64,000 bases of DNA from JAWKIW01 sp046331175 (GCA_046331175.1 JAXLRI010000011.1:62001-126000), one strand, 5' to 3'. Counted from the stretch's first letter, positions 18,404 to 26,925 are shown. Notes: generated by a model from the letters alone, not told the origin. Made by a program: numbers and translations.

Positions 18404-19240
18404 ATGGCGAGCAACGTCTACCGCAAGGGGATCCTGTCCGAGCCGCTCGACCTCGACGCGCCCCAGAAGCGGCGCATCGACCACCCCAAGGTGCCCGCTC
18501 GGCCCGGCCTGTACGTCTCGCAGCGGGGCACGAACCTCGAGGGCACGGTGGTCTCGACCGGCGGCGGCGCGGTCGTCATCCGCGACCAGTTCGGACGCGA
18601 CCACCGCACGACGCTGCGCGACGGCGGCTTCGACGTCGACGGCCAGCAGGTCACGCTGATCCCCGCCAAGACCGCCGGCCCGAAGGGGCCCACCATCACG
18701 GCGTCGGGCTCGATCGCGGCGCCGGGGGCGCCGGCCCGCATCGCCCGCGCCAGCCGCATCCTCGTCGAGGGCATCCACGACGCCGAGCTGATCGAGCTGG
18801 TGTGGGGCGACGACCTGCGCGACGAGGGCATCGTCGTGGAGACCCTCGATGGCGCGGACAACCTGGCCGAGGTCGTGCGGGCGTTCGGCCCCCGATCGGG
18901 TCGCCGGCTCGGCATCCTGCTCGACCACCTCGTCGACGGGTCCAAGGAGCAGCGCATCGCCGCCGGCGTCGACCACCCCGACGTGCTCGTGACCGGCCAC
19001 CCCTACGTCGACATCTGGGCCGCGGTGAAGCCCAAGGTCGTCGGCATCGACGCCTGGCCCGACATCCCGAAGGGCCAGCCGTGGAAGGAGGGGGTGTGCG
19101 CCGCCCTGGGCGTCGACCCCTCCAACACCGGGGCGTTCTGGAAGCAGCTGCGGAACAAGGTGAGCACCTACGCCGACCTCGAGCCGCCGCTGGTCGGCGC
19201 CGTCGAGCAGCTGATCGACTTCGTCACCGAACCCGGCTGA
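18404..19240 (+). CDS. DUF3097 family protein
   Basis: A 278-residue soluble protein recognised as the actinobacterial DUF3097 family. An N-terminal barrel-like part (residues 1-95, with GTVVSTGGGAVVIRDQFGR) precedes a domain with ILVEGIHDAELIELVWGDDLR and GILLDHLVDGSKEQ. The conserved Glu in VEG and the acidic pair in LLDHLVDG resemble a TOPRIM-type metal site, so a role on nucleic acids is a reasonable inference. The biochemical function is not known to me. It ends with a tryptophan-containing KGQPWKEGV stretch and an all-helical tail. A TACCCT hexamer 9 nt upstream supports a leaderless start. Confidence 0.8.
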   Translation: MASNVYRKGILSEPLDLDAPQKRRIDHPKVPARPGLYVSQRGTNLEGTVVSTGGGAVVIRDQFGRDHRTTLRDGGFDVDGQQVTLIPAKTAGPKGPTITASGSIAAPGAPARIARASRILVEGIHDAELIELVWGDDLRDEGIVVETLDGADNLAEVVRAFGPRSGRRLGILLDHLVDGSKEQRIAAGVDHPDVLVTGHPYVDIWAAVKPKVVGIDAWPDIPKGQPWKEGVCAALGVDPSNTGAFWKQLRNKVSTYADLEPPLVGAVEQLIDFVTEPG

Positions 19241-19324
19241 CCGGCGACTGGCGACCGGCGACTGGCGACCGGCCGACCGGCGACCGGCCGACCCCGACTC
19301 GCCCGTCCCACCCGACCGCCTCCT

Positions 19325-19385
19325 CCTGGCGAACTTTGGAGGATCCGCGTCACCCCTTGACGCGAATCCTCCAACGTTCGCCAGG
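19325..19385. terminator. Long nested hairpin between convergent genes
   Basis: CCTGGCGAAC pairs with GTTCGCCAGG, GGAGGAT with ATCCTCC, and GCGTC with GACGC, leaving short internal loops. The 61-nt structure lies between the DUF3097 gene and the HTH-citrate synthase gene and is symmetric enough to act on both strands. Confidence 0.65.
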
Positions 19386-19492
19386 GGACGGGGACGTGCG
19401 GCGGGTGATCGGGCGGTCGGGGTGATGGGGCGGTCGGGCGGTCGGGCGATCGGGCGATCGGGCGGTCGGGGTGATCGGGGTGATCGGGGTGA

Positions 19493-20752
19493 TCAGGTGC
19501 CGGTGTAGACGGCGCGGGCGCGGAAGCGCAGCGGGGCCTCGCCGTACTCCTCGAGGGCGTGCGCGACCCAGCCGGCGGTGCGGGCCACCGCGAAGATGCG
19601 GTCGGTGGCACCGACCGGCATGCGGGTGGCGTAGGCGACCGCGGCGAGGGCGAGGTCGACGTTGGCCGCCCCGACGTCGAGGCGGTGCCCGGCGTCGAGC
19701 ACGGCGTCGATGGTGGCCGCCGCCCGCCGCGGGCAGATCGACGCCAGCCGCTCGAACAGCACGGTGGCCCGGGGGTCGTCGCCCCGGTACACGGGGTGGC
19801 CGAAGCCGGGTGGCCGCCGCTGGTCCTCGAGGACGGAGGCCAGGGCCCGCTCGGCCGAGCCGCCGGCCTCGGCGTCGAGCAGCAGCCGGTGGGCGGCGGT
19901 GGCCGCCGTGCCGTGGCGGGGCCCGGCGACGGCACCGAGGCCGGCCAGCACCACGGCGTAGGGGTCGGCCCGGGTCGACGCCGCCACCCGGGCGGCCAGC
20001 GTGGACGTGGCCAGCTCGTGGTCGGCCAGCAGCACGAGGGCGGCGTCGAGCACCCGCACCCGTGGACGGGTGGCCGGCAGGGCCGACAGCTTGGGCCAGA
20101 GCGCGGCGGCGACGCGGCGGCGAGCGCCGGTGGCCCGGTTGCCGCCGCCCCCCGACGCCGAGCCGGCGCGACCCGTCCCGACCAACGGCGCCGCCGGCAG
20201 GGCCGACGGGAAGGCGGTCAGCAGCAGGCGCCCGACCCGGGCGACGGCGGCGGGACGTCGATCGACCCGCAGCGGGTCGATGCAGGCGAGGGCGGCCGCC
20301 ACCACCGCCAGGCGCTCCACCGCCGGCGCGTCCACCGGCAGGGGTGCGATCACGGCGGAGACGAGGTCGCGCACCGCTGGCGCCACCGACCAGTCGGCCG
20401 CGTCGGTCGACGTGGGCAGCGCACCGGTCCACAGCAGCTCGGCCACCGCCTCGAAGGTGGACGTGCGGGCCAGCTCGGCGACCTCGTGGCCGCGGTAGGA
20501 CAGGTCGGTGTCGCCCAGGCGGGTGATGCCCGTGGCCAGCGTGACCTCGACCGAGCCGGCCCGACGGCGGTCGCGACGCGGTCGACCGCGCTGGGCCAGC
20601 TCGTCGACCTCGGCCGGGTCGAAGCGGCTGGTGCGCCCGTCCTCGGCCACGGTGCGGGTGAGCACGCCCCGGCTGACGTAGGCGTACACGGTCTCGACCT
20701 TGACCCCGAGGCGGGCGGCGGCCTGGTCGGCGGTGAGCAGGTTGCGCGGCAT
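19493..20752 (-). CDS. Citrate synthase with N-terminal helix-turn-helix domain
   Basis: A 419-residue fusion. Residues about 1-60 form an excisionase/MerR-type HTH (LLTADQAAARLGVKVETVYAYVSRGVLTR, then SRFDPAEVDELAQRGR). The rest is a citrate-synthase fold. The catalytic residues are present: His in GPRHGTAA, His in GFGHPVYRGDDPRA and Asp in AANVDLALA. The substrate could be oxaloacetate with acetyl- or propionyl-CoA. A Gly/Arg-rich insert (about residues 185-205) interrupts the large domain. I chose ATG 20752 over the TTG three bases earlier. Twin palindromes overlap this start codon and the promoter of the divergent citrate synthase, so the HTH most likely reads that site. This looks like an enzyme that regulates its own locus. 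Confidence 0.82.
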   Translation of the reverse strand: MPRNLLTADQAAARLGVKVETVYAYVSRGVLTRTVAEDGRTSRFDPAEVDELAQRGRPRRDRRRAGSVEVTLATGITRLGDTDLSYRGHEVAELARTSTFEAVAELLWTGALPTSTDAADWSVAPAVRDLVSAVIAPLPVDAPAVERLAVVAAALACIDPLRVDRRPAAVARVGRLLLTAFPSALPAAPLVGTGRAGSASGGGGNRATGARRRVAAALWPKLSALPATRPRVRVLDAALVLLADHELATSTLAARVAASTRADPYAVVLAGLGAVAGPRHGTAATAAHRLLLDAEAGGSAERALASVLEDQRRPPGFGHPVYRGDDPRATVLFERLASICPRRAAATIDAVLDAGHRLDVGAANVDLALAAVAYATRMPVGATDRIFAVARTAGWVAHALEEYGEAPLRFRARAVYTGT

Positions 20753-20777
20753 CAACGTTGACCTTAATCAACGTTGA
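20752..20777. promoter_or_regulatory. Twin palindromic operator between two citrate synthases
   Basis: The perfect 10-nt palindrome TCAACGTTGA occurs at 20752-20761 and again at 20768-20777, with centres 16 bp apart. It is strikingly AT-rich for this region. The first copy touches the start codon of the HTH-citrate synthase and both lie 32-57 nt before the start of the other citrate synthase. The likely ligand is the HTH domain of the adjacent enzyme. Confidence 0.7.
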
Positions 20778-20808
20778 CGACGGGGTCGACCGGCGCGACG
20801 TTCGGTGC

Positions 20809-22107
20809 ATGACCATCACGACGAACCATCGAGCGGCGACCGGCGCCGCCACCCCGACCACCACCGCCACCCCGACCACCACCGCCACCCTGCCCGCCTC
20901 GACCACCGCATCCACCACCGGGGCGACCACCGCCTCCACCCCTCGAGCGGCCGACACCCCCACCGGCCCGATCGTCGCCCCACCCGGCCTCAAGGGCGTG
21001 GTGGTGGCCGACACCGCCGTCGGCGACGTCCGGGGCGACGAGGGCTTCTTCCACTACGGCCCGTACTCCGGCGTCGACCTCGCCCGTCACCGCAGCCTCG
21101 ACGAGGTGTGGCACCTCGTCGTCGACGGGCACCTGCCCGATGCCGGCGAGCTGGCCGCCTTCCGCTCCGAGATCGCCCCGTGGCGCACGCCCCACCCGGC
21201 GGTGGCGGCCGTGCTTCCGGCCATCGCCGCTGCCGGCGGAGCCGGTCCGCTCGACGGCCTGCGCACCGCCCTGTCCCTGCAGGCCGCCGCCCTCGGCCTC
21301 CGACCGGTCCTCGACCTGACCGAGGCCGAGCGGCGCCGGGACGTGCTCGCCCTGGCCGCCGTCACCCCCAGCCTCATCGCCGGGCTGCACCGGGCCGCTG
21401 CCGGGCTGGAACCCGTCGCTCCCCGCGACGATCTCCACGGGGCGGCGTCGTACCTCTGGCTGGTCACCGGCGACGAGCCCGACCCCCGGACCGCCGCCGC
21501 CCTCGAGCCGTACCTCGTGATGACCATCGACCACGGCTTCAACAACTCCACCTTCACCGCCCGGGTCATCACGTCGACCGGCGCGGACGTGGGCGCGGCG
21601 CTGGTCGGCGCCGTGGGCGCGCTGTCCGGGCCGCTGCACGGCGGCGCCCCGAGCCGGGCCCTCGACCTGCTCGACGAGATCGGCACCCCCGACCGCATCG
21701 ACACCGTGGTGCGGGCCCACCTCGCCGCCGGCGAGCGGATCATGGGCTACGGCCATGCCGTGTACCGCACCGCCGACCCCCGCTCCGAGCTGCTGCGCGA
21801 GGTGGCCGAGGAGCTCGGCGGGCCGCTGGCCGAGCTCGCGGTGGCCGCCGAGGACCGCATCGTCGCCGTGCTCGGCGAGGAGCGGCCGGGCCGCGTGCTG
21901 CAGGCCAACGTCGAGTACTACGCCGCGGTCGTGATGGCCACCATCGGCCTCCCCCGCCGCCTGTTCACGCCGACGTTCGCCTCGAGCCGGGTGATCGGCT
22001 GGACCGCCCACGTGCGCGAGCAGGCCCGCGACCGCCACATCGTGCGCCCGTCGGCCCGCTACGTCGGCGAACCGGCACCGATCCCGGTCCCGGTCCCCGC
22101 CGCCTGA
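20809..22107 (+). CDS. Citrate synthase family protein, second paralogue
   Basis: A 432-residue citrate/methylcitrate-synthase-type protein without an HTH. The N-terminal 45 residues are a Thr/Ala-rich low-complexity stretch from short repeats. The catalytic histidines are in SGPLHGGAPS and GYGHAVYRTADPRS. The position of the catalytic Asp reads Glu (QANVEYYAAVVM). The CoA-binding tail GWTAHVREQARDRHIVRP is intact. It is divergent from the HTH-fused paralogue with 56 bp between start codons. The substrate could be propionyl-CoA (methylcitrate cycle) or acetyl-CoA, since no prpB or prpD is nearby. I chose ATG 20809 over an upstream TTG that would lie inside the operator. Confidence 0.85.
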   Translation: MTITTNHRAATGAATPTTTATPTTTATLPASTTASTTGATTASTPRAADTPTGPIVAPPGLKGVVVADTAVGDVRGDEGFFHYGPYSGVDLARHRSLDEVWHLVVDGHLPDAGELAAFRSEIAPWRTPHPAVAAVLPAIAAAGGAGPLDGLRTALSLQAAALGLRPVLDLTEAERRRDVLALAAVTPSLIAGLHRAAAGLEPVAPRDDLHGAASYLWLVTGDEPDPRTAAALEPYLVMTIDHGFNNSTFTARVITSTGADVGAALVGAVGALSGPLHGGAPSRALDLLDEIGTPDRIDTVVRAHLAAGERIMGYGHAVYRTADPRSELLREVAEELGGPLAELAVAAEDRIVAVLGEERPGRVLQANVEYYAAVVMATIGLPRRLFTPTFASSRVIGWTAHVREQARDRHIVRPSARYVGEPAPIPVPVPAA

Positions 22108-22153
22108 CCCGCCGCCCGCCGCCTGACCCGCCCGCCCGCCCCGCCCGCCGCCG

Positions 22154-22200
22154 AACTTCCCGCGATTTCGAGGCCTGGTGCCTCGGTATCGCGGGAAGTT
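22154..22200. repeat. Hairpin element family 1, best copy; likely bidirectional terminator
   Basis: The arms AACTTCCCGCGAT and ATCGCGGGAAGTT are perfectly complementary. They enclose a second stem CGAGGC/GCCTCG with loop CTGGT. It sits between convergent genes, 46 nt after one stop codon and 30 nt after the other. Confidence 0.7.
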
Positions 22201-22230
22201 GGAGGAGGTGGGTGGGGCCGGGCGGCGGGG

Positions 22231-22527
22231 TCAGCGCTCGGAGGTGGCGATGGTCTCGCCGACGTGGCGGTCGGGCGGACCGGCCAGCAGCGGGACGACG
22301 TTGGCGCCCATCCACGGCGAGCCGACCTCGGTGGCCACCCGGTCGAGCACCTCGGGCGACGTGCCCAGGATGATCAAGATGACGTCGGTGGGCCCGGTCT
22401 GGATGACGTGCAGGGCCTCGAAGCCGTCGATCTCGCGCATCTGGGGCACGAGGTCGCGCTCAGCGGCGGCGAACAGCTCGGGGTCGACGGGGTCGGTGAA
22501 GTGCAGGTGGTTCACGACGGCAGCCAT
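22231..22527 (-). CDS. Small hypothetical protein, ferredoxin-like fold suspected
   Basis: A 98-residue soluble protein with no family I can name with certainty. The pattern AAVVNHLHFTDPVDPELF, then DGFEALHVIQTGPTDVILIILGT suggests a beta-alpha-beta-beta dimeric barrel like antibiotic-biosynthesis-monooxygenase or EthD-type proteins. The start at 22527 is fixed by a TATGCT hexamer 8 nt upstream. It is divergent from the VOC gene, 62 nt away. Confidence 0.6.
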   Translation of the reverse strand: MAAVVNHLHFTDPVDPELFAAAERDLVPQMREIDGFEALHVIQTGPTDVILIILGTSPEVLDRVATEVGSPWMGANVVPLLAGPPDRHVGETIATSER

Positions 22528-22535
22528 GGCGCCGG

Positions 22536-22541
22536 AGCATA
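22536..22541 (-). promoter_or_regulatory. -10 element of a leaderless gene
   Basis: TATGCT on the minus strand, 8 nt before ATG 22527. Confidence 0.5.
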
Positions 22542-22589
22542 CGGCGCGGCCACGATGGGGCCGACCCGATGCCACCAGGAGGTGCCCCT

Positions 22590-23063
22590 GTGCTGCTCGA
22601 CGGGATCAACCACGTCGCCGTCATCACCAACGACGCCGAGCGCTTGCAGCGCTTCTACGAAGAGGTCTTCGACGCCACGATCAAGCGCGACGGCCCCGAG
22701 CGCGAGGCGAACCAGGAGGTCCGGCTGGCCGTCATCAACGTCGGCCCCCACAGCGAGCTCAACGTGTTCGAGATCGCCGGCAACACCGAGGCCGACAAGC
22801 AGGTGCCGATGTTCGGCCGGGGCCGGCTCGACCACATCGGCCTGCAGGCCGCCGACATCGACGCCTTCGAGACCATCCGCGAGCGGCTCATCGCCCGCGG
22901 CGCCGCCGACGACCACGTCACCGACTTCGGCCCGATCCTCAGCCTGTTCTTCCGCGACCCCGACGGGCTCGAGGGCGAGGTGTGCGTCACCAACCCCGAC
23001 GCCGTGCCCGGCGTGTGGAACCCGCCCGGCACCAGGGCCGCCCGCTACCCCGCGGCCACCTGA
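22590..23063 (+). CDS. VOC/glyoxalase-fold protein
   Basis: A 157-residue vicinal-oxygen-chelate protein made of two beta-alpha-beta-beta-beta repeats. Candidate metal ligands are His in INHVAVITND, His in LDHIGLQA and Glu in LEGEVCVTN, so the site looks complete. A glyoxalase, dioxygenase or thiol-transferase role is possible and the substrate is unknown. I chose GTG 22590, with AGGAGG 6-7 nt upstream, over ATG 22569. It ends 37 nt from the convergent ABC permease gene. Confidence 0.8.
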   Translation: MLLDGINHVAVITNDAERLQRFYEEVFDATIKRDGPEREANQEVRLAVINVGPHSELNVFEIAGNTEADKQVPMFGRGRLDHIGLQAADIDAFETIRERLIARGAADDHVTDFGPILSLFFRDPDGLEGEVCVTNPDAVPGVWNPPGTRAARYPAAT

Positions 23064-23100
23064 CCGGACCACCGACGGGTCTGGGTGCGTGCGACGCGGC

Positions 23101-23937
23101 TCAGCTGCCCTTGACCCGGCCCCGCAGGGCGGCGAAGGCCAGGCCCTGGCTGACCACGCCCACCGCCAGCACGCAGGCGATGCCCTTGCCGAGGGTGGCC
23201 CAGGCCCACCCCTCGGTCACCAACGACCGCAGGGCGGCGAGCAGGTAGGTGACCGGGTTGTAGTTGGCGATGGTGGCCAGCCATCCCGTCAGCTGGTCCT
23301 GGGGCAGGAACGAGGTGGTGAGGAAGGCGAACGGGAAGAACAGGATGAAGCTGGAGTTCACCGCCGCCGGTGACCCGGTCTTGAGGGCGATGGCGTAGGG
23401 GAAGCCGGTGAAGACCAGCCCCCACAGGCCGGCCACCAGCACGAAGGCGACCATGCCGAGGACGCTCGTGGCGAACCGCACGCCGAGGATGATCCCGAGG
23501 GTGACGACCGGGATCGACAGCGCGCACACCAGGGCGAAGTCGGCCACCATCAGCCCGAGCAGGATGGCCTGGCGCCGCATGGGTGTCATGAGCATGCGGG
23601 AGAAGTAGCCGTCCTGGATGTCGATGACCAGGTTGGAGGCCCGACTGACGCCGGTCACGGCGAAGATGATCGCCACCGGCAGCTGGAACGCCAGGAAGCT
23701 CTGGCCCGGGTTGGCGAACTCGAAGGCGTTCTGCAGCGAGCCGACGTTCACGACGAAGAAGAACACCGGCACGACCAGGGCGGGGATGACGCCCTCGAGG
23801 TCGCGGGTGGTGAGAAGCAGCGCCCGCTTGGCCACCGCCGCCACGTCGTGCAGGAAGCCGGCCGGCCGGGCCTGGACGGGGGCCAAGGCGAGGGACGTGT
23901 CGGCCGTCGACGGGCCGGGCGTGGTGGTCTCGGTCAC
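23101..23937 (-). CDS. ABC-2 type transporter permease (DrrB-like)
   Basis: A 278-residue membrane protein with six predicted helices. It matches the ABC-2/DrrB exporter permease pattern: DIQDGYFSRMLMTPMRRQAILLG, then FPYAIALKTGSPAAVN and NYNPVTYLLAALRSL. It starts with GTG overlapping the stop of the upstream ATPase gene (GTGA), so the two subunits are coupled. Likely cargo is a drug or lipid. Because the ATPase gene carries a frameshift, expression of this permease may also suffer if coupling is strict. Confidence 0.85.
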   Translation of the reverse strand: MTETTTPGPSTADTSLALAPVQARPAGFLHDVAAVAKRALLLTTRDLEGVIPALVVPVFFFVVNVGSLQNAFEFANPGQSFLAFQLPVAIIFAVTGVSRASNLVIDIQDGYFSRMLMTPMRRQAILLGLMVADFALVCALSIPVVTLGIILGVRFATSVLGMVAFVLVAGLWGLVFTGFPYAIALKTGSPAAVNSSFILFFPFAFLTTSFLPQDQLTGWLATIANYNPVTYLLAALRSLVTEGWAWATLGKGIACVLAVGVVSQGLAFAALRGRVKGS

Positions 23938-24901
23938 GGGGCCGGGGCCTCCTCGGCGTCGTCGTCGGCGGGCAGGCGCTCGCCGGTGAGCTGCAGGAAC
24001 ACGTCGTCGAGCGTGGGCCGGCGCAGCGACAGCTCCTTGACCGTCACGCCACTGCCGTTGAGGGCCACGGCGACCGGGGCGACGGTGGTGGCGCCGTTGT
24101 CGACCGAGATGGTGAGCAGGTCACCGGCCACCGCCACCTGCTTCACGCCGTCGACCGGCTCCACCGCGGCCCGGGCCGCCACCGGATCGTCGACCACCGC
24201 CTCGACGACGTCGGACGACAGCCGTGCCTTCAGATCGGTGGGCGTGCCCTCGGCGACGATCGTGCCGCCGGTGATGATGCCCACCCGGTCGGCCAGCTGG
24301 TCGGCCTCCTCGAGGTACTGGGTGGTGAGGAAGATGGTCATGCCGAGGCCCTCGTTGAGGTGGCGGACCTCCTCCCACACCCGAGCCCGGCTCACGGGGT
24401 CGAGGCCGGTGGTGGGCTCGTCGAGGAAGAGCACCTGGGGGTTGTGCACCAGCGAGGCGGCGAGGTCGAGCCGGCGGCGCATGCCCCCGAGTAGGTGCCG
24501 ACCCGGCGGTCGATGGCGTCGCCGATGTCGACCAGGCGCAGCACGTGGTCCATCTGGCGGGCGACCTCGTCCTTGCGCAGCCCGTAGTAGCGGCCCTGCA
24601 GCTCGAGGGTCTCCCGGCCGGTGAGCTTGGGGTCGACCGCCGCGTCCTGCAGGGCGGCACCCATGCGCAGGCGCACCTCGTGCGGTTGGCGACCCACGTC
24701 GAAGCCGGCGACCGAGGCCCGGCCGCCGCTCGGCGAGAGCAGCGTGCACAGCACCTTCACGGTGGTGGACTTGCCGGCCCCGTTGGGGCCGAGGAAGCCG
24801 TAGATCTCGCCCTGCTGGACCTGGAGGTCGACGCCGGCGACGGCCTCGAAGTCGCCGAACGTCCGCCGCAGCTGCTCGGTCTCGATCGCGATCTCGGGCA
24901 T
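23934..24901 (-). pseudogene. ABC-2 ATPase subunit (DrrA-like), frameshifted
   Basis: This is an ATPase of the daunorubicin-exporter type split between two frames. Residues 1-138 (start ATG 24901, Walker A GPNGAGKSTT, Q-loop ALQDAAVDPKLTG) run in one frame to TYSG. The rest (GGMRRRLDLAAS, Walker B VLFLDEPTTGLD, switch TTQYLEEADQLADRVGI) is in another. The break is at a run of five C at 24484-24488; six C would restore TYSGGMRRRLDL exactly and give a 322-residue protein. The cause could be a real mutation, phase variation or a sequencing error in the homopolymer. A TAGCGT hexamer 6 nt before the ATG marks a leaderless start. The rest of the gene shows no other damage, which favours a recent event or an error. 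Confidence 0.85.
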
Positions 24902-24907
24902 CGGGGC

Positions 24908-24913
24908 ACGCTA
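24908..24913 (-). promoter_or_regulatory. -10 element of a leaderless gene
   Basis: TAGCGT on the minus strand, 6 nt before ATG 24901 of the exporter ATPase gene. Confidence 0.5.
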
Positions 24914-24961
24914 CCGTTCGCCACCCGGAGCCCAACGGGAGCAGAGGGGGGTTTTCTGGCC

Positions 24962-26197
24962 GTGTGCGACTCGTGCTGCGCCCTCGCCGGCGACCACACC
25001 TGGTTCGCCAAGAGCTCGGACCGACCCGTCGACGAGGCCCAGGTGGTCGAGGCCCACGACCGTCGCCGCCCGGTCGGACGCGTGCAGGCGCAGTACCTGT
25101 CGCTGCCCGACGCCGGCGCGGCCGCCGTGCTCGGCTCGCGGCCGACCTGGCTGTGGGGGTTCGAGATGGGCCTCAACGAGCACGGCGTCGCCGTGGGCAA
25201 CGAACGCGTCTACACGGTGCGCGACGACGAGTCGGCCGACCCCGACCACCTGATCGGCATGGACCTGGTCCGCCTCGCCCTCGAGCGGGCCGGGTCGGCC
25301 GACCAGGCGGTCGACGTCATCGCCGGGCTGCTGGCCGACCACGGCCAGGGCGGCGTGGCCGACGCCACCGCCGGCGAGGGCTACTACTCGTCGTTCCTCG
25401 TCGCCGACCGCGGCGGGGCGTGGATCGTCGAGACCGCCGGGGCCACGTGGGCGGCCCGCTCGGCGTCCAGCGGCGGCCTGGCCATCTCCAACCGACTGCA
25501 CCTCACCGACGACTGGACGGCGGCGTCACCCGACCTGGCCGTCGGCTCGTCGTTCCAGGACCTGCGGGCTCCCGCTGTGCCCACCGGCTTCGCCGACGTG
25601 CGGCAGGCGGCCACCCTCGCCGCCGCCGAGCGGCCCGACGTCGACGCCCGCTCGCTGGCCGCCGCCTTCCGCCACCACGGGGGAGGCCCGTGGGGCCGGC
25701 CGGGCGGTGACCCGGCGTCCGACCCGACGGTCGACCCGATCCCGGGCCCGCTGGCCGACTTCGACGGCACCGGGGTGAGCGTGTGCATGCACGTGCGCGG
25801 CTACCAGGCCACCGCGGCCTCGCTGCTCGCCGACCTCCCCGCCGACCCGAGTGCCCCGCTGCGGGCGTGGGTCGCACTGGGCAGCCCCTGCGCCAGCGTC
25901 TACGTGCCGGTGTTCCCGGCCCCGGCCGTGGGCGGCGTGCCCGCGCTGCTCGCCGACGAGGCCACCTGGTGGCGGTTCCACGCCCTGCGCCGACGGGTCG
26001 AGGACGCCCACGACGCCGGCGACGACGGCGGCCTGGCCGCCGTGCACGCCGCGCTCGGCCCGCTCGAGGGCGAGCTGTGGGACGAGGCCGACGTCGTCGC
26101 CGCCGCGTGGCGGGGCGACGACGACCCGGCCGCGGCGGCGTTCGCCGCCTCGGTCGGTCCCCGCCTCGACGACGCGCTGCGCACGCTCGGCGTGTGA
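24962..26197 (+). CDS. Secernin/C69-type N-terminal nucleophile hydrolase
   Basis: A 411-residue Ntn-fold hydrolase of the secernin/dipeptidase C69 family. The opening V-C-D-S-C-C, then HTWFAKSSDRPVDEAQVVE, puts Cys at position 2, where removal of the initiator residue exposes it as the nucleophile. That decides the GTG start at 24962. Further family motifs are WLWGFEMGLNEHGVAVGNE and AWIVETAGATWAA. Homologues are amide-bond hydrolases, and the substrate here is unknown. The gene is divergent from the exporter ATPase (60 bp) and convergent with ktrA (22 nt). A polyhistidine/glycine stretch near residue 240 is a non-conserved insert. Confidence 0.82.
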   Translation: MCDSCCALAGDHTWFAKSSDRPVDEAQVVEAHDRRRPVGRVQAQYLSLPDAGAAAVLGSRPTWLWGFEMGLNEHGVAVGNERVYTVRDDESADPDHLIGMDLVRLALERAGSADQAVDVIAGLLADHGQGGVADATAGEGYYSSFLVADRGGAWIVETAGATWAARSASSGGLAISNRLHLTDDWTAASPDLAVGSSFQDLRAPAVPTGFADVRQAATLAAAERPDVDARSLAAAFRHHGGGPWGRPGGDPASDPTVDPIPGPLADFDGTGVSVCMHVRGYQATAASLLADLPADPSAPLRAWVALGSPCASVYVPVFPAPAVGGVPALLADEATWWRFHALRRRVEDAHDAGDDGGLAAVHAALGPLEGELWDEADVVAAAWRGDDDPAAAAFAASVGPRLDDALRTLGV

Positions 26198-26219
26198 GCG
26201 GGCGGGTGGGCCCGGCCGG

Positions 26220-26906
26220 TCACTCCAGGAAGGCGAAGTCCTCGACGTCGTGGGTGGGGCCGGCCACGAGCAGCACGTCGCCGCGACGCACGACCGTCTC
26301 GGCGGTGGCGTGGCGGAACCCCTGCCCCTCGGGCTTGACGCACACCACGGTCACGCCGAAGCGCTGGCGCACGTCGGCCTGGCCCAGGGCCTGGCCGACC
26401 AGCGCGGGCGGCGCCAGGGCCTCCACCAGGGCGAAGTCGGCGTCGAGGGGCACGTAGTCGAGGACCCGACCGTTCACCATGTGGGCGATGCGGCGTCCCA
26501 TGTCCTGCTCGGGGCGGATGACGTGGTGGGCGCCGACCCGCTCGAGGATGGTGGCGTGGGCGTCGGTGAGCGCCTTGGCCCACACGTCGGCACAGCCGAG
26601 CCGGACCAGCTCGGTGGTGGTGAGGATCGACGCCTCCAGGTCGCCGATGCCCACGACCACCTCGCCGAAGTCGGTGGCCCCGAGCTGCTCGAGGACGTCG
26701 CCGCTGGTGGCGTCGGCCTCGACCACCTTCGTGAGCCGCCCGGCGTGGGCCTGCACGATGGCGGGGGTGGCGTCGACGCCGAGCACGGTCGAACCCATCT
26801 CGACGAGGGTCGTGGCCAAGGTGCCGCCGAAGCGGCCGAGGCCGATGACCATGACCGAGTCCTGGGCGGGCCGCAGGCGACGGCGGCGGGGATCGGTGGG
26901 GGGCAC
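26220..26906 (-). CDS. ktrA: KtrA/TrkA-type RCK potassium-uptake regulator
   Basis: A 228-residue cytoplasmic gating ring subunit. The N-terminal Rossmann RCK domain has VIGLGRFGGTLATTL and a DA-ending nucleotide-binding strand (GVDATPAIVQ). The C-terminal TrkA_C domain covers roughly residues 145-228. It binds ATP/ADP or NAD(H) and controls the KtrB channel. I chose GTG 26906, with AGGAG at optimal spacing, over the GTG six codons earlier. It begins 19 nt after the ktrB stop codon and is clearly co-transcribed with it. Confidence 0.88.
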   Translation of the reverse strand: MPPTDPRRRRLRPAQDSVMVIGLGRFGGTLATTLVEMGSTVLGVDATPAIVQAHAGRLTKVVEADATSGDVLEQLGATDFGEVVVGIGDLEASILTTTELVRLGCADVWAKALTDAHATILERVGAHHVIRPEQDMGRRIAHMVNGRVLDYVPLDADFALVEALAPPALVGQALGQADVRQRFGVTVVCVKPEGQGFRHATAETVVRRGDVLLVAGPTHDVEDFAFLE

Positions 26907-26925
26907 GAGCGCTCCTGTGGTCACG

